Source: Erysipelotrichaceae bacterium UBA4808 (lineage in GTDB: Bacteria > Bacillota_I > Bacilli_A > Erysipelotrichales > Erysipelotrichaceae). Taken from it: a stretch of DNA of 36,951 nucleotides. The notes below the pieces were generated by a model. The model searched no databases. It was not told the origin of the DNA and was given only the letters and a program-made list of their open reading frames with translations. How positions within the stretch are numbered: the stretch's first letter is position 1; each line of letters opens with the position of its first letter. The stretch lies in the NCBI GenBank assembly GCA_002402585.1, contig DHGC01000005.1:13728-50678 (forward strand). Direction: 5' to 3'. Below are positions 7,766 to 16,845 of this stretch, piece after piece. The position numbers and the translations under genes were made by a program.

Positions 7766-7794
7766 ATTATAGTTAAATTCTAATCGTGACACAA
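7766..7794 (-). promoter_or_regulatory. Promoter giving a leaderless mRNA
   Basis: On the minus strand TTGTGT (7789-7794) and TATAAT (7766-7771) are 17 bp apart. Six bases separate the -10 box from the ATG at 7759, so the usual start point coincides with the start codon. Confidence 0.7.
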
Positions 7795-7811
7795 GCAAAA
7801 GGAACACAAGT

Positions 7812-8654
7812 ATGAAATGGCAAGGACGAACAGGGAGTCGCAACGTCTTAGATAGACGTACAACAGGTGGTAAAGCCGCGATTGGTGGCATTGGGATTGT
7901 TGTGTTGATTGCTTATACCTTATTGACAGGTGATCCAAGCATGCTTATCGGTAATCTCTTGGGTGGTGGTTCTACGAATACAGCACCACTCACCGCTGAG
8001 GAACAAGCTCTGGGTGATTTCGCTTCGGTCGTATTAAAAGATACTGAAGATGTATGGACCAAGGTTTTTCAAGAATACGATATGACCTATGCTCCAGCGA
8101 AAATGATTCTCTACCGTGATGGGACAGATTCAGCTTGTGGGTACGCCAATGCACAAGTAGGACCATTCTATTGTTCGTTGGATCAAAGTGTCTACATCGA
8201 TCTAAGCTTCTTCGCCACAATGCGAACCAAACTTGGAGCTTCTGGTGATTTTGCGATGGCCTATGTCATTGCGCATGAAATCGGACATCATGTTCAACAT
8301 TTAACCGGTATCCTGGATGATGTGCAGAAAGCCAAACAAGGTTTGAGTCAAACGCAACAAAATGAACTCAATGTCCGCTTGGAACTTCAAGCCGATTATC
8401 TCGCAGGTGTCTGGGCAAATCATGTCCAAGGCATGGGTTATTTAGAGGATGGAGATATTGAAGAAGCCATGAATGCGGCTGCGGCAGTTGGAGATGATCG
8501 CATCCAGGAACAAGCAACAGGCCGTGTCACACCGGATAACTTTACCCATGGTACATCTGAACAGCGTCAACGTTGGTTTAGAAAAGGCTTCATCGCTGGT
8601 GACTTGGAGCAGTGGGATACCTTCAACGTGCGTACATTATTCGCGCAAAACTAA
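7812..8654 (+). CDS. Neutral zinc metallopeptidase (YpfJ/KPN_02809 family)
   Basis: A 280-residue member of the Zn_peptidase family (PF04228) called KPN_02809 or YpfJ. It has a basic N terminus, one membrane helix (about residues 21-40), then a catalytic domain expected outside the membrane. The zincin motif is HEIGHH (H155, E156, H159) and a third ligand is likely Glu191 in ELQADY. Two cysteines (109 and 121) flank the GYANAQVGPFYC segment typical of the family. The ATG follows AAGGA at seven bases. The biological substrate of this family is unknown. A terminator hairpin begins at its stop codon. Confidence 0.9.
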   Translation: MKWQGRTGSRNVLDRRTTGGKAAIGGIGIVVLIAYTLLTGDPSMLIGNLLGGGSTNTAPLTAEEQALGDFASVVLKDTEDVWTKVFQEYDMTYAPAKMILYRDGTDSACGYANAQVGPFYCSLDQSVYIDLSFFATMRTKLGASGDFAMAYVIAHEIGHHVQHLTGILDDVQKAKQGLSQTQQNELNVRLELQADYLAGVWANHVQGMGYLEDGDIEEAMNAAAAVGDDRIQEQATGRVTPDNFTHGTSEQRQRWFRKGFIAGDLEQWDTFNVRTLFAQN

Positions 8655-8676
8655 AGGGCACCTAAGCGCCCTTTTT
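8653..8676 (+). terminator. Terminator after the zinc peptidase
   Basis: AAAGGGC (8653-8659) pairs with GCCCTTT (8668-8674) across an eight-base loop, followed by further T residues. It may also serve the converging glycosidase gene, though the minus-strand tail is poor. Confidence 0.8.
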
Positions 8677-8678
8677 AC

Positions 8679-10139
8679 TTACAATTTTTCGCCGTTAGAG
8701 GCAATGACTTCTTTATACCAATAGAACGATTTCTTAGGAAAACGATTAAAGGTTCCATTTCCGTTATCATCCGCATCCACATAGATAAAGCCATAACGCT
8801 TCGACATCTCACTGGTGGAAGCACTGACCAAGTCGATACATCCCCATGGTGTGAAGCCCATCAACTCAACGCCATCTTGAATGGCTTCTTTCATCGCTTC
8901 AATATGCTTTTTTAGATAATCGATGCGATAATCATCTTCCACCCAGAACTTAGCATCTGGTTCATCTTTCGCACCCAAACCATTCTCAACGATGTACAAA
9001 GGAACTTGGTAACGATCATAAAGTTTATTCAAAGTGATGCGCAAACCTAAAGCATCAATCGCCCAACCCCATTCTGAGTATTCTAGATAAGGATTCTTGA
9101 CCCCAAACATCATATTGCCATGGGTTGCTTCACCCAAGGTTTCGTGTGTTGAGACCGCACTCATGTAATAACTGAAAGACAAGAAATCGACTTTGCCTTC
9201 TTTCAGAATTTGTGCATCGTCAGCTTCGTATGTTAAATGAATGTTGTTTTCCGCAAAGAAACGCGCTGTGTAGGCAGGATATTCACCTCGAACTTGCACA
9301 TCCGTGAAGAAAAGATTATTATGATCCGCTTGAATCGATTCCCAGACATCTTTTGGATGACAGGTCTTAGGATAACTTTCTTGACGTGCCAACATGCATC
9401 CTATTTTCGCTTCAGGAAGCATTTCATGGCACAATTTGACAGCTTTGGCACTCGCAATGAACTGGTGATGAATCGCTTGATACATCGCTTCTTTCATGTT
9501 GGTGATGCCATCGGTTAGGATGCCACCACTTAGGAAGGCTGTCATGGATAAGACATTAATCTCATTGAAGGTCAACCAATACTTAACTTTTTTACCATAA
9601 CGTTCAAACAAGACTTTGCAATAACGTTCAAAGTGTTCAATCGTTTCACGCGACAGCCATCCATTGTGTTTGAATGACAAACCGACTGGGAATTCATAAT
9701 GTGAAATCGTGACTAAAGGTTCAATATTATATTTTAAACACTCGTCAAGGACATCATCATAGAACTTCAAGCCTGCTTCATTGGGCTCTAACTCATCCCC
9801 ATTCGGGAAGATACGTGGCCACGCAATGGAAAGTCTAAAGGTCTTGAATCCCATTTCCGCAAACAGTGCGATATCTTCTTTATAGCGATGATAGAAATCA
9901 ATCCCACGCCGTTTTGGGTAGTTCCCCTCTTTATCTTCCATCGCCTTAAGCAATGCTTCACGGGAAGTACCCATAAAGAGATTCATCAAATTCTTTTGCT
10001 TATCTTCATCATGTTTGGCGAAATCTGCAGAAGAAAAGCCTTTTCCACCTTCTTCAAAGCCCCCTTCCAACTGATTGGCAGCGGTTGCCCCACCCCATAA
10101 GAATCCCTCAGGAAAGCCTGTATTCAACTTTTTAATCAT
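8679..10139 (-). CDS. 6-phospho-beta-glucosidase (GH1)
   Basis: A 486-residue family 1 glycoside hydrolase. It shows the opening FLWGGATAANQLEG, the acid/base Glu193 in TFNE and the nucleophile Glu385 in VENG. The late segment SASTSEMSKRYG, with its Ser, Lys and Tyr, is the phosphate-binding signature of 6-phospho-beta-glucosidases, which split phosphorylated cellobiose, salicin or arbutin to glucose 6-phosphate. These substrates normally arrive through a PTS, yet no PTS gene is in the window, so the transporter is encoded elsewhere. The gene is a single unit with its own promoter. The ATG at 10139 follows AAAGGA at eight bases. Confidence 0.93.
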   Translation of the reverse strand: MIKKLNTGFPEGFLWGGATAANQLEGGFEEGGKGFSSADFAKHDEDKQKNLMNLFMGTSREALLKAMEDKEGNYPKRRGIDFYHRYKEDIALFAEMGFKTFRLSIAWPRIFPNGDELEPNEAGLKFYDDVLDECLKYNIEPLVTISHYEFPVGLSFKHNGWLSRETIEHFERYCKVLFERYGKKVKYWLTFNEINVLSMTAFLSGGILTDGITNMKEAMYQAIHHQFIASAKAVKLCHEMLPEAKIGCMLARQESYPKTCHPKDVWESIQADHNNLFFTDVQVRGEYPAYTARFFAENNIHLTYEADDAQILKEGKVDFLSFSYYMSAVSTHETLGEATHGNMMFGVKNPYLEYSEWGWAIDALGLRITLNKLYDRYQVPLYIVENGLGAKDEPDAKFWVEDDYRIDYLKKHIEAMKEAIQDGVELMGFTPWGCIDLVSASTSEMSKRYGFIYVDADDNGNGTFNRFPKKSFYWYKEVIASNGEKL

Positions 10140-10167
10140 GTATATATCCTTTCAATTTATTAGTAAG

Positions 10168-10176
10168 ATTATACCA
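10168..10176 (-). promoter_or_regulatory. Extended -10 promoter of the 6-phospho-beta-glucosidase
   Basis: Minus strand TGGTATAAT is an extended -10 element; the -35 region is poor. The spacing leaves a leader of about 20 nt. Confidence 0.6.
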
Positions 10177-10210
10177 TGAACACAGGTAAGATCCGCTTGA
10201 TTATCTTCAT

Positions 10211-10237
10211 AAAAAAGACGATTTTGGCGTCGCCTTT
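10211..10237 (-). terminator. Probable terminator of the 1253-residue protein gene
   Basis: On the minus strand a stem GGCGACG / CGTCTTT with one C-U mismatch is followed by a run of T residues. It begins a few bases after the stop codon. Confidence 0.55.
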
Positions 10238-10240
10238 AAT

Positions 10241-13200
10241 CTACACTTTTAGTTGATTGATATACGCAAGCAAACGATTGACGACTTCTCCTATCACATC
10301 ATCGACTTTTTCTGCGGCAGAATCCAAAGCATTCAAACCTGCTTTAGTCGCCTGTGACACCTTTTCATTGACCAAGGCTTGATCTTTAGACGTGACACTG
10401 TACTTTTCAGGCCATCTACCCTTACCTGCTTTTTCGAGGAAATCACCCAAGAGAACTGCAGCTCCTTTGCCAACAAAATCCAAGACGCCTCGTTCAATCG
10501 ATAAGCTGATGCCAATCCCGTTTCCCTGATCATCTTTGTCAAATGTCCAGTGATAGCCGATACGATACAAAACATAACAGGTCAACCAAATAATCAGTTT
10601 CTTAGATTCATTCGCCTTCGGCATTTCAATCAAGCCATCTGCCGAGCCAATGGTTTGTTCAAATCGTTTCATTACAAATTCATAAGTGATGTCATACGTC
10701 GATTTATTCGGATGCTCGATCACATTCGAAACGATCTCAATAAAGCCATTCTTGACATTGGCTGCTAAGAATCCAGCAATGGGGCCCCCAACCGGTGCTA
10801 AAGCCAAATCAAAAGCGATATCACCAATATAGACTAATAACTCTGCCGTCGCGATGGCTTCATCGTACCAAGCCGCATCTTTCAAATATTCTTGAGCCTC
10901 TTGAAGGATGGATTGTTCCGCGATGGACCAACATTTCTGCCTAAAGAGTTTCAAATCATTCAAGCCTAAATTCAACCGCGCCTTCTCAAGTTCTTCCAAC
11001 TTGCGTGCACGGAAACGCTCAGCCATATAAACTTCAATGATTCGCTTTGCGGCTTGATATTCTTTCTCGAAGTTCGCATGATACTGAAGGATATCTGGAA
11101 CCAAGTCAACATCCACCTGAGCTTGAAGCTCCCGTTCCTGATGGACTGTTTTTAACACCATCTTACCCACAATGTTCTTCAATGCGGGAAGATTAACTTT
11201 TGCATTCGCAATATAGTTGATTTTGTCATCAAAACGCACATCTGGATTGACCTTTACTTCAATGCCAATCAAATCGAAAATCTTGTTTTCATCTTCAAAA
11301 GTGATTTCTACGGAATCTGGTTTTTTGAATTCCAAGACATCTTCTTTATCATTCCAAACTCCCATTCGAACACTGAATTCAGTTGTCGCCATCACGTCTG
11401 ATTCCATATTCACACGATAGCCACGAATTTCAGCGGGTTTACCTAAGAAATCAGGAAGCACCGCTTCATGACAAACCACCACGTCAAATAATGTTAGCGC
11501 TTTTTCCTTCTCATTATTGGCTTCGATTTCACAATTATAGACTTCGAAGAATTGTTTCACTTGATTGGGTTGATTGCCCTTTTCTATGATTTTAAGCTGA
11601 TATGCCTCTTTATCCTTTAAAATTTCAAGTTTAAATGGCGCATCACTTTGCATCGCTTTAACAGTGACTTTATCAACAGGCTTCATGAAATCCATCATGG
11701 AAATAGGATAAGCTTTTTCACTTTGCGACGCATTCAAGATGTAGAATTTGTCGCGATGAAGCGCAATATAAGGATCTTCCACCAACGCAAACACAACGGA
11801 TTCGGTATGCGAACCTTGCCCCGTTTGAATGCGGCAACGAATCGTAAATTCATTTTGAGGTCGTTTGCCTTCATCGTTACTTTTTGGCATAAAATTGATC
11901 GCCTTTTGATTGTCAATCATCGTTGCTTCTGAGAACGAAACAAATACATCCGGTGAATCGATTTGAATCAGAGCAGACAGCTCTGCATTCATGCCTTCTG
12001 TTATGGAGCCATCTTCTTCTACAATGCGTTCATAAATGCCCGCATAGAAGGTCCCCGTTTGATCACATTTGAGTTTATTTCCAATCGATTTGCTGATTAC
12101 GAGCTGATAACTTTTCTCACGTTTATCTTTCTTATCGGAGTCCTCACTAGAACCACTGACCATCAAGCCTGCAGCCGCTATCGCAATCAAACTGCTCGCA
12201 ATTCCAACCGCAACCACCCCTGCCCCACTCGGATCACTTACTGGCGCATCCACCCACTCATCGATTGCGCCACTGATATTTTCCTCATCCCCAGCTGTGA
12301 TCGACTCGGTATCTGGTATGTAATAAAGGGCTAACTCTATGGGGTATGCAGGCATGCTTACGGTTTTAGGAACGATCTGCGTGCTCATCAATACATCCGT
12401 CATTAAACTTTGTTTTTCCTGCACCAACGCATCGGTACCGGCATCATAGTTGCCACCCCAATATTGACCTGTATAAAGATACCAAACCTTCTCAACTTTG
12501 TAAGCGAACTGAACGACAACCCAGCACTTCCCTAGAACCAATTTTGATGGGACTCCACTGTAGATATCTTCTTGTTTCACATAAGTGACATACGCACCTT
12601 CATCCACGTTGAATTGTTGCTTGATGGCTTCTGGCAACGCTTGGATACCACTGGATGTGTACTCTGGTTCTCTTGAATATGCTGGTCGATTATCATCCAG
12701 GTATGCTTCAAAATTAAATGTGTCATAAAAATCCGCATCTCGATTCAAATAGAATATATGATGTTCTGAAAAACCCATATTCTCTTTATCCCTGTGATAG
12801 ACCACTGCCAAAGCGGAGTAGTCTTGCACATAGGGTGTATTTCCTGATATATCAAAGCTCAAGGCTTGAGGTAGATCCATTTGCACACTTGAGGTTGTTT
12901 GAAAATATTCTGTTTCAAATAAAGCAATGATTTGATCCGTGTAGGATCCGCTTTCTTGAAAATCATGATGGTTCGATAAATCGATTCTAAGCTTATACGC
13001 CTTTTCATCACTCCCTTGAAAATTCGTTTGAACTGTAAATCGAATTTCATCTTCGCCATGATAATTGACCATGTATTTGTCATAGGGAAGTGAAGAAGTA
13101 ATCAAACGTGTGTCTCCAGATTCTGGGTAGACACTAATACTGTTGACATGTTTCTTGAATAATGGATTGGTGATGCGAATAATGATTTCAAAGGGCTCAT

Positions 13201-14002
13201 ACACTTGTACAACCGAAGGATAAATGATTTCGATGCCTAAGTCCTCATAAGCAGGAAGACTCGCATCAACAGTCAGTGGAAAGCCTAATAGATGCATGAA
13301 CATAAACATCAAGACTGCGAGTTTGATTGCTTTCTTAAAGTATTTCTGTTGAATCAACAGAGCTAATCCTATAACAATCATCACCATACCTAATATTATT
13401 AAAATAGTCATCGAACTAATTTGTCCGATGAACACTGCCAATAAGACACCAATACTCAATCCTTGCTTTATTTGACGCTGTATGAAATCCATCCCCTTGA
13501 TAAATCCCAAACCAAGCAAAATTGACGCAAAGCTATTGACGATTTCGCCATTGATACTGAGCATGCGATGTGAAAGAACACCAATTCCTAGTCCAATGAG
13601 AAGATAAGCAAGTGTTCTGATGTCCCTGACTTTGAACAAATCCAACCAAGGCTTTAGAAAATCAAAGTTCAAGGTGAATTTGACTGTAAATAGGCGAATG
13701 ATCGTTGCTAAAATCACCCCTTTAGCCAAACTCGAACCAATCAAAGATAAAACATCGGTTTTGATGCGACTTGTGTTTGCTCCACTAATAAAATTCAAGA
13801 CATCCAACCAGAAGCCATCTACGTTTAGCAATCCAAAAATGTAAGGCATTGCCCATAATACAGCAAACCCCAATAAAAAGAACTTTTGCTGTTTCAAATA
13901 ATCAGGAAAAGTTCGTATTCCTAGCCAAAGCGATTTAAAAGAGAAACTTGGTTTTTCAATAAAAAGATTGTCCACTGAAAAAATCATTTTATCCTCATGC
14001 AT
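10241..14002 (-). CDS. Large unrecognised membrane protein, 1253 residues
   Basis: I do not recognise this family. From the ATG at 14002, chosen because GGGAGG lies five bases upstream, the protein reads: a cytoplasmic N terminus; six or seven membrane helices (about residues 40-245); a large probably extracytoplasmic region (about 247-590) that looks beta-rich; one further helix rich in Gly, Ala and Ile (about 594-615); a charged SEDSDKKDKREK linker suggesting a cytoplasmic side; and a soluble 630-residue tail. The tail is beta-rich first, then strongly helical and charged (about 980-1090), with a small hydrophobic APVGGPIAGFLAANV patch. No enzyme motif is visible. It has its own promoter and a probable terminator, so it acts as a single-gene unit. 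Confidence that it is a real gene is high; function is unknown. Confidence 0.85.
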   Translation of the reverse strand: MHEDKMIFSVDNLFIEKPSFSFKSLWLGIRTFPDYLKQQKFFLLGFAVLWAMPYIFGLLNVDGFWLDVLNFISGANTSRIKTDVLSLIGSSLAKGVILATIIRLFTVKFTLNFDFLKPWLDLFKVRDIRTLAYLLIGLGIGVLSHRMLSINGEIVNSFASILLGLGFIKGMDFIQRQIKQGLSIGVLLAVFIGQISSMTILIILGMVMIVIGLALLIQQKYFKKAIKLAVLMFMFMHLLGFPLTVDASLPAYEDLGIEIIYPSVVQVYEPFEIIIRITNPLFKKHVNSISVYPESGDTRLITSSLPYDKYMVNYHGEDEIRFTVQTNFQGSDEKAYKLRIDLSNHHDFQESGSYTDQIIALFETEYFQTTSSVQMDLPQALSFDISGNTPYVQDYSALAVVYHRDKENMGFSEHHIFYLNRDADFYDTFNFEAYLDDNRPAYSREPEYTSSGIQALPEAIKQQFNVDEGAYVTYVKQEDIYSGVPSKLVLGKCWVVVQFAYKVEKVWYLYTGQYWGGNYDAGTDALVQEKQSLMTDVLMSTQIVPKTVSMPAYPIELALYYIPDTESITAGDEENISGAIDEWVDAPVSDPSGAGVVAVGIASSLIAIAAAGLMVSGSSEDSDKKDKREKSYQLVISKSIGNKLKCDQTGTFYAGIYERIVEEDGSITEGMNAELSALIQIDSPDVFVSFSEATMIDNQKAINFMPKSNDEGKRPQNEFTIRCRIQTGQGSHTESVVFALVEDPYIALHRDKFYILNASQSEKAYPISMMDFMKPVDKVTVKAMQSDAPFKLEILKDKEAYQLKIIEKGNQPNQVKQFFEVYNCEIEANNEKEKALTLFDVVVCHEAVLPDFLGKPAEIRGYRVNMESDVMATTEFSVRMGVWNDKEDVLEFKKPDSVEITFEDENKIFDLIGIEVKVNPDVRFDDKINYIANAKVNLPALKNIVGKMVLKTVHQERELQAQVDVDLVPDILQYHANFEKEYQAAKRIIEVYMAERFRARKLEELEKARLNLGLNDLKLFRQKCWSIAEQSILQEAQEYLKDAAWYDEAIATAELLVYIGDIAFDLALAPVGGPIAGFLAANVKNGFIEIVSNVIEHPNKSTYDITYEFVMKRFEQTIGSADGLIEMPKANESKKLIIWLTCYVLYRIGYHWTFDKDDQGNGIGISLSIERGVLDFVGKGAAVLLGDFLEKAGKGRWPEKYSVTSKDQALVNEKVSQATKAGLNALDSAAEKVDDVIGEVVNRLLAYINQLKV

Positions 14003-14020
14003 AATGGCCTCCCATATATG

Positions 14021-14038
14021 AATCATGAATTCATGATT
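14021..14038. repeat. 18-bp perfect palindrome in the leader of the large membrane protein
   Basis: AATCATGAATTCATGATT is a perfect inverted repeat without spacer, located between the predicted transcription start (near 14060) and the GGGAGG box. It could be an operator or an RNA hairpin with a seven-base stem. Confidence 0.6.
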
Positions 14039-14066
14039 GGTATCGTGTGAACGTATCGTTGTTTTT

Positions 14067-14095
14067 ATTTTATGGGTAAGGAATTAGAATTTCAA
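14067..14095 (-). promoter_or_regulatory. Sigma-A promoter of the 1253-residue protein gene
   Basis: On the minus strand TTGAAA (14090-14095) and TAAAAT (14067-14072) are 17 bp apart. It lies back to back with the sua5 promoter. Confidence 0.75.
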
Positions 14096-14101
14096 GTTTA
14101 T

Positions 14102-14130
14102 TTGGCAGTAATCTTAAAATAAGTTAGAAT
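14102..14130 (+). promoter_or_regulatory. Sigma-A promoter of the threonylcarbamoyl-AMP synthase gene
   Basis: TTGGCA (14102-14107) and TAGAAT (14125-14130) are 17 bp apart. Only nine bases separate the -10 box from the ATG, so the leader would be about 3 nt. Confidence 0.72.
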
Positions 14131-14139
14131 GATAACGAT

Positions 14140-15180
14140 ATGAACGATACTCAGATTCTACACATCAACGAAACATGCATTGATGAAGCCCTTTTAACAC
14201 AAGCTGCTGAAGCGATAACACAAAACAAGACCGTCATCCTTCCAACAGAAACCGTCTATGGTCTTGGTGCGAACGCTTTGAACAGTGAAGCGGTTAATAA
14301 GATTTTTATTGCGAAAGGTCGACCTCAAGACAATCCCTTGATCGTCCATATTTCGAATATGAACATGCTAGAGAAGTGTGTCAAAGAGATCCCTGAGAAA
14401 GCCTTGTCCTTAATGCATGTCTTTTGGCCAGGTCCATTAACTTTGATTCTAGAGAAATCGAACTTGATTCCAAGCAATGTCAGTGCTGGTTTGAATACCG
14501 TTGGCGTCCGAATGCCGGATCATCCCATTGCCTTGAGACTCATCGAACGCGCAAACACACCCATCGCAGCACCCAGTGCCAATCGTTCAGGTAGACCAAG
14601 CCCTACCACTGCTCAACATGTCATTAGCGATATGCAAGGTCGTGTGGATGTGATCATTGCGGCAGATCACAGTCGGATCGGTCTTGAATCCACGGTATTG
14701 GATATGACTCAAAAACCACCGATGATCTTAAGACCCGGTGGTGTGACCTTATCTCAACTTCAATCCGTGATTCCTGAAATCATCATTGATCCTCAGATTC
14801 ATCAGAGTGTCGATTCACCCCGTTCACCTGGAATGAAATACACCCATTACGCCCCGCAAGCAGAAATGCTCATGGTTCGAGGTGAACATGCGGAAGTCAT
14901 AAAAAAAATCACCCACTTAATGGATGAACACAAACATATAAAGACGGCGATCATCTGTGCTGATGAACATCTTCAAGATTATCAAGGACAGCATTGTTTG
15001 TCCCTCGGTTCGCTAGCTAATCCAGCCTTCATGGCTTCACAGCTCTTCACTGTTTTACGTCAATGTGATGAACTCAATTTAGATTACGTCATCACCGAAG
15101 CCTTTGTGGAAGAAGAAATGGGTTTGGCTTTGATGAATCGCTTAAAGAAAGCCGTTGGTTATAAGATCCTCGATGTTTAG
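14140..15180 (+). CDS. Threonylcarbamoyl-AMP synthase (Sua5/TsaC2)
   Basis: A 346-residue protein with the YrdC domain (about residues 15-205; motifs PTETVYGLGANA, KGRPQDNPLIVHI, APSANRSGRPSPT and the LESTVLD segment) followed by a C-terminal Sua5 domain (about 240-346) after the SPGMKYTHYAP linker. It makes threonylcarbamoyl-AMP from threonine, bicarbonate and ATP for t6A37 of tRNAs that read ANN codons. The length fits the two-domain Sua5 form rather than the short TsaC. No ribosome binding site precedes the ATG and the -10 box ends nine bases before it, so translation is probably from a near-leaderless mRNA. Confidence 0.93.
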   Translation: MNDTQILHINETCIDEALLTQAAEAITQNKTVILPTETVYGLGANALNSEAVNKIFIAKGRPQDNPLIVHISNMNMLEKCVKEIPEKALSLMHVFWPGPLTLILEKSNLIPSNVSAGLNTVGVRMPDHPIALRLIERANTPIAAPSANRSGRPSPTTAQHVISDMQGRVDVIIAADHSRIGLESTVLDMTQKPPMILRPGGVTLSQLQSVIPEIIIDPQIHQSVDSPRSPGMKYTHYAPQAEMLMVRGEHAEVIKKITHLMDEHKHIKTAIICADEHLQDYQGQHCLSLGSLANPAFMASQLFTVLRQCDELNLDYVITEAFVEEEMGLALMNRLKKAVGYKILDV

Positions 15181-15201
15181 ATCTGCAGAAATGCAGATTT
15201 T
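15181..15201 (+). terminator. Terminator after sua5
   Basis: ATCTGCA-GAAA-TGCAGAT is a seven-base stem with a GNRA loop, followed by T residues, placed directly after the stop codon. It also lies at the end of the converging transporter operon. Confidence 0.8.
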
Positions 15202-15914
15202 TAATGCGATGCAACACGTAAGACACGATCGAACCACAAGGCAAGCAAAATGACAGGCACGGATGCTTGAACAACCAAGAGTGGTTCATAGGTACGGATG
15301 CCCGATACGATCATCACCCCAAAGCCACCTGCCCCAACTGTCGCTCCAATGGTAGCGGCAGAGACATTGATGATTGTCGCAATCCGGATGCCCGTAAAGA
15401 TATTCGGCAAAGCCAAAGGGAGTTCAATCTTAATGAGACGCTCCATTGAGGTCAAACCTAAGCCTAAAGCAGCTTCATTGATTGAGCGTGGAATACTGGC
15501 TAAACCTTCTAAAGTGTTTCGTAAGATAGGCAAGATACCATAGATGCTCAACGCCAACAGAAGCGGTCCATTACCATAGCCCATGAGGGGTACCGATAAG
15601 GCAATGATGGCCGCAGTTGGAAGTGTTTCACCAATCGTACTGAACTGAAGAATCAAATCACGATATTCTTTCGATTGCGAAAGATGCACGCTGAATGCCA
15701 AAACCAAAGCGATGACAATGGAGATCAAACTCGCAAGCACCACGATTTGAACATGTTGAACAGCCAATTCCACAAGACTGATGCGTTGAACTAAACGACT
15801 TTGATCACTGATAAAGAAAAGGATGTTTGATTTGATCCAGTCGAACTGAAAGATCCACACCAAAAACAACAGTGCATAAATAATTGAAGCCCGATGTTTA
15901 ATAAGCTGTTTCAT
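15201..15914 (-). CDS. Quaternary-amine (betaine/choline type) ABC permease, YehW-like
   Basis: A 237-residue inner-membrane permease with about six helices and the binding-protein-dependent permease signature (EAALGLGLTSMERLIKIELP), where it contacts the ATPase. Its best start is the ATG at 15914 after GAGG; this overlaps the end of the ATPase gene by 17 bases and implies coupling. It is the last gene of a run in the order binding protein, long permease, ATPase, short permease, the order of E. coli yehZYXW. The family takes up glycine betaine, choline or similar compounds. The exact ligand cannot be read from the permease. Confidence 0.88.
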   Translation of the reverse strand: MKQLIKHRASIIYALLFLVWIFQFDWIKSNILFFISDQSRLVQRISLVELAVQHVQIVVLASLISIVIALVLAFSVHLSQSKEYRDLILQFSTIGETLPTAAIIALSVPLMGYGNGPLLLALSIYGILPILRNTLEGLASIPRSINEAALGLGLTSMERLIKIELPLALPNIFTGIRIATIINVSAATIGATVGAGGFGVMIVSGIRTYEPLLVVQASVPVILLALWFDRVLRVASH

Positions 15915-16845
15915 TTTGCATGCCTCGTATGAATGAGAAGATATCGGAATAAAGCAATGCATAGGTATTGGGTCCATCCTTAAAGATGACAGGTTCCGTC
16001 TGCTTGATGCATAAAGCCAATGCCTCTTTAAGATTGGTGTCTAAATCAATGCCATGTGTAACGGCTAAATTTGAGACAGGTTCTAGTTTCAAATCACGGA
16101 CACGATAACGTTTGAGCACCATCAAGGGATAATCTTGACCAATGAAATTCTTCGTGAAGTTTTCCTTTTGGTCTTGGATCAAAGCTTCAGGTGTACTTAA
16201 TTGAACGATTTGACCCTCATTCATCAACGCAATACGATCTCCAAGTAAAATTGCTTCCTCAATATCATGCGTCACAAAAACAACTGTTTTATGCAATTTC
16301 TGTGCAATGTCGCGAAATGCGATCTGTATTTTTTCACGTGTCATCGGGTCCAATGCCCCAAAAGGTTCATCCATCAAAAGGACAGGCGGGTCGGTTGCCA
16401 AAGCACGGCAAACCCCAACCCGCTGCGCTTCACCCCCTGAGAGTTCATGGGGCCTCTTAGTTTTATAGCTCAAAGGCAATTCACTCATAATCAAAAGTTC
16501 ATCGACACGTCGCTCGATATCCGCTTCTTTCCACTTCAAGATACGTAGTAGAATCGCAATATTCTCTTTTACATTCATGTGTGGAAACAAACCAACGCCT
16601 TGAATGCAATAACCGATCTTACGTCTTAATTGTTCAACAGGCATTGATTGGATATCTTCATTGAAAAAAGTTATGGTTCCTTCATCGATATCAATCATAC
16701 GATTGATGCTTTTCAACAGACTTGATTTACCACAGCCACTGGGTCCAATCAGGACGACACATTCCCCATCTTCAATTTGAAGATCCACATTGCACAAAGC
16801 TTCTTGAGTATCATAGAGTTTACGGATTTGACTAAGCTTGATCAT
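15898..16845 (-). CDS. Quaternary-amine ABC transporter ATP-binding protein, YehX-like
   Basis: A 315-residue ATPase of the ProV/OpuA-OpuC family. Walker A is GPSGCGKSS (about residues 34-42), the signature is LSGGEAQRVG, Walker B is VLLMDEPFGALD, and the switch is FVTHD. After residue about 240 there is a short region resembling a single degenerate CBS half (residues about 250-310), the part that senses ionic strength in some OpuA proteins; the family usually has two CBS units. Its start overlaps the end of the long permease by 14 bases behind a GGGGG box. Confidence 0.92.
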   Translation of the reverse strand: MIKLSQIRKLYDTQEALCNVDLQIEDGECVVLIGPSGCGKSSLLKSINRMIDIDEGTITFFNEDIQSMPVEQLRRKIGYCIQGVGLFPHMNVKENIAILLRILKWKEADIERRVDELLIMSELPLSYKTKRPHELSGGEAQRVGVCRALATDPPVLLMDEPFGALDPMTREKIQIAFRDIAQKLHKTVVFVTHDIEEAILLGDRIALMNEGQIVQLSTPEALIQDQKENFTKNFIGQDYPLMVLKRYRVRDLKLEPVSNLAVTHGIDLDTNLKEALALCIKQTEPVIFKDGPNTYALLYSDIFSFIRGMQNETAY

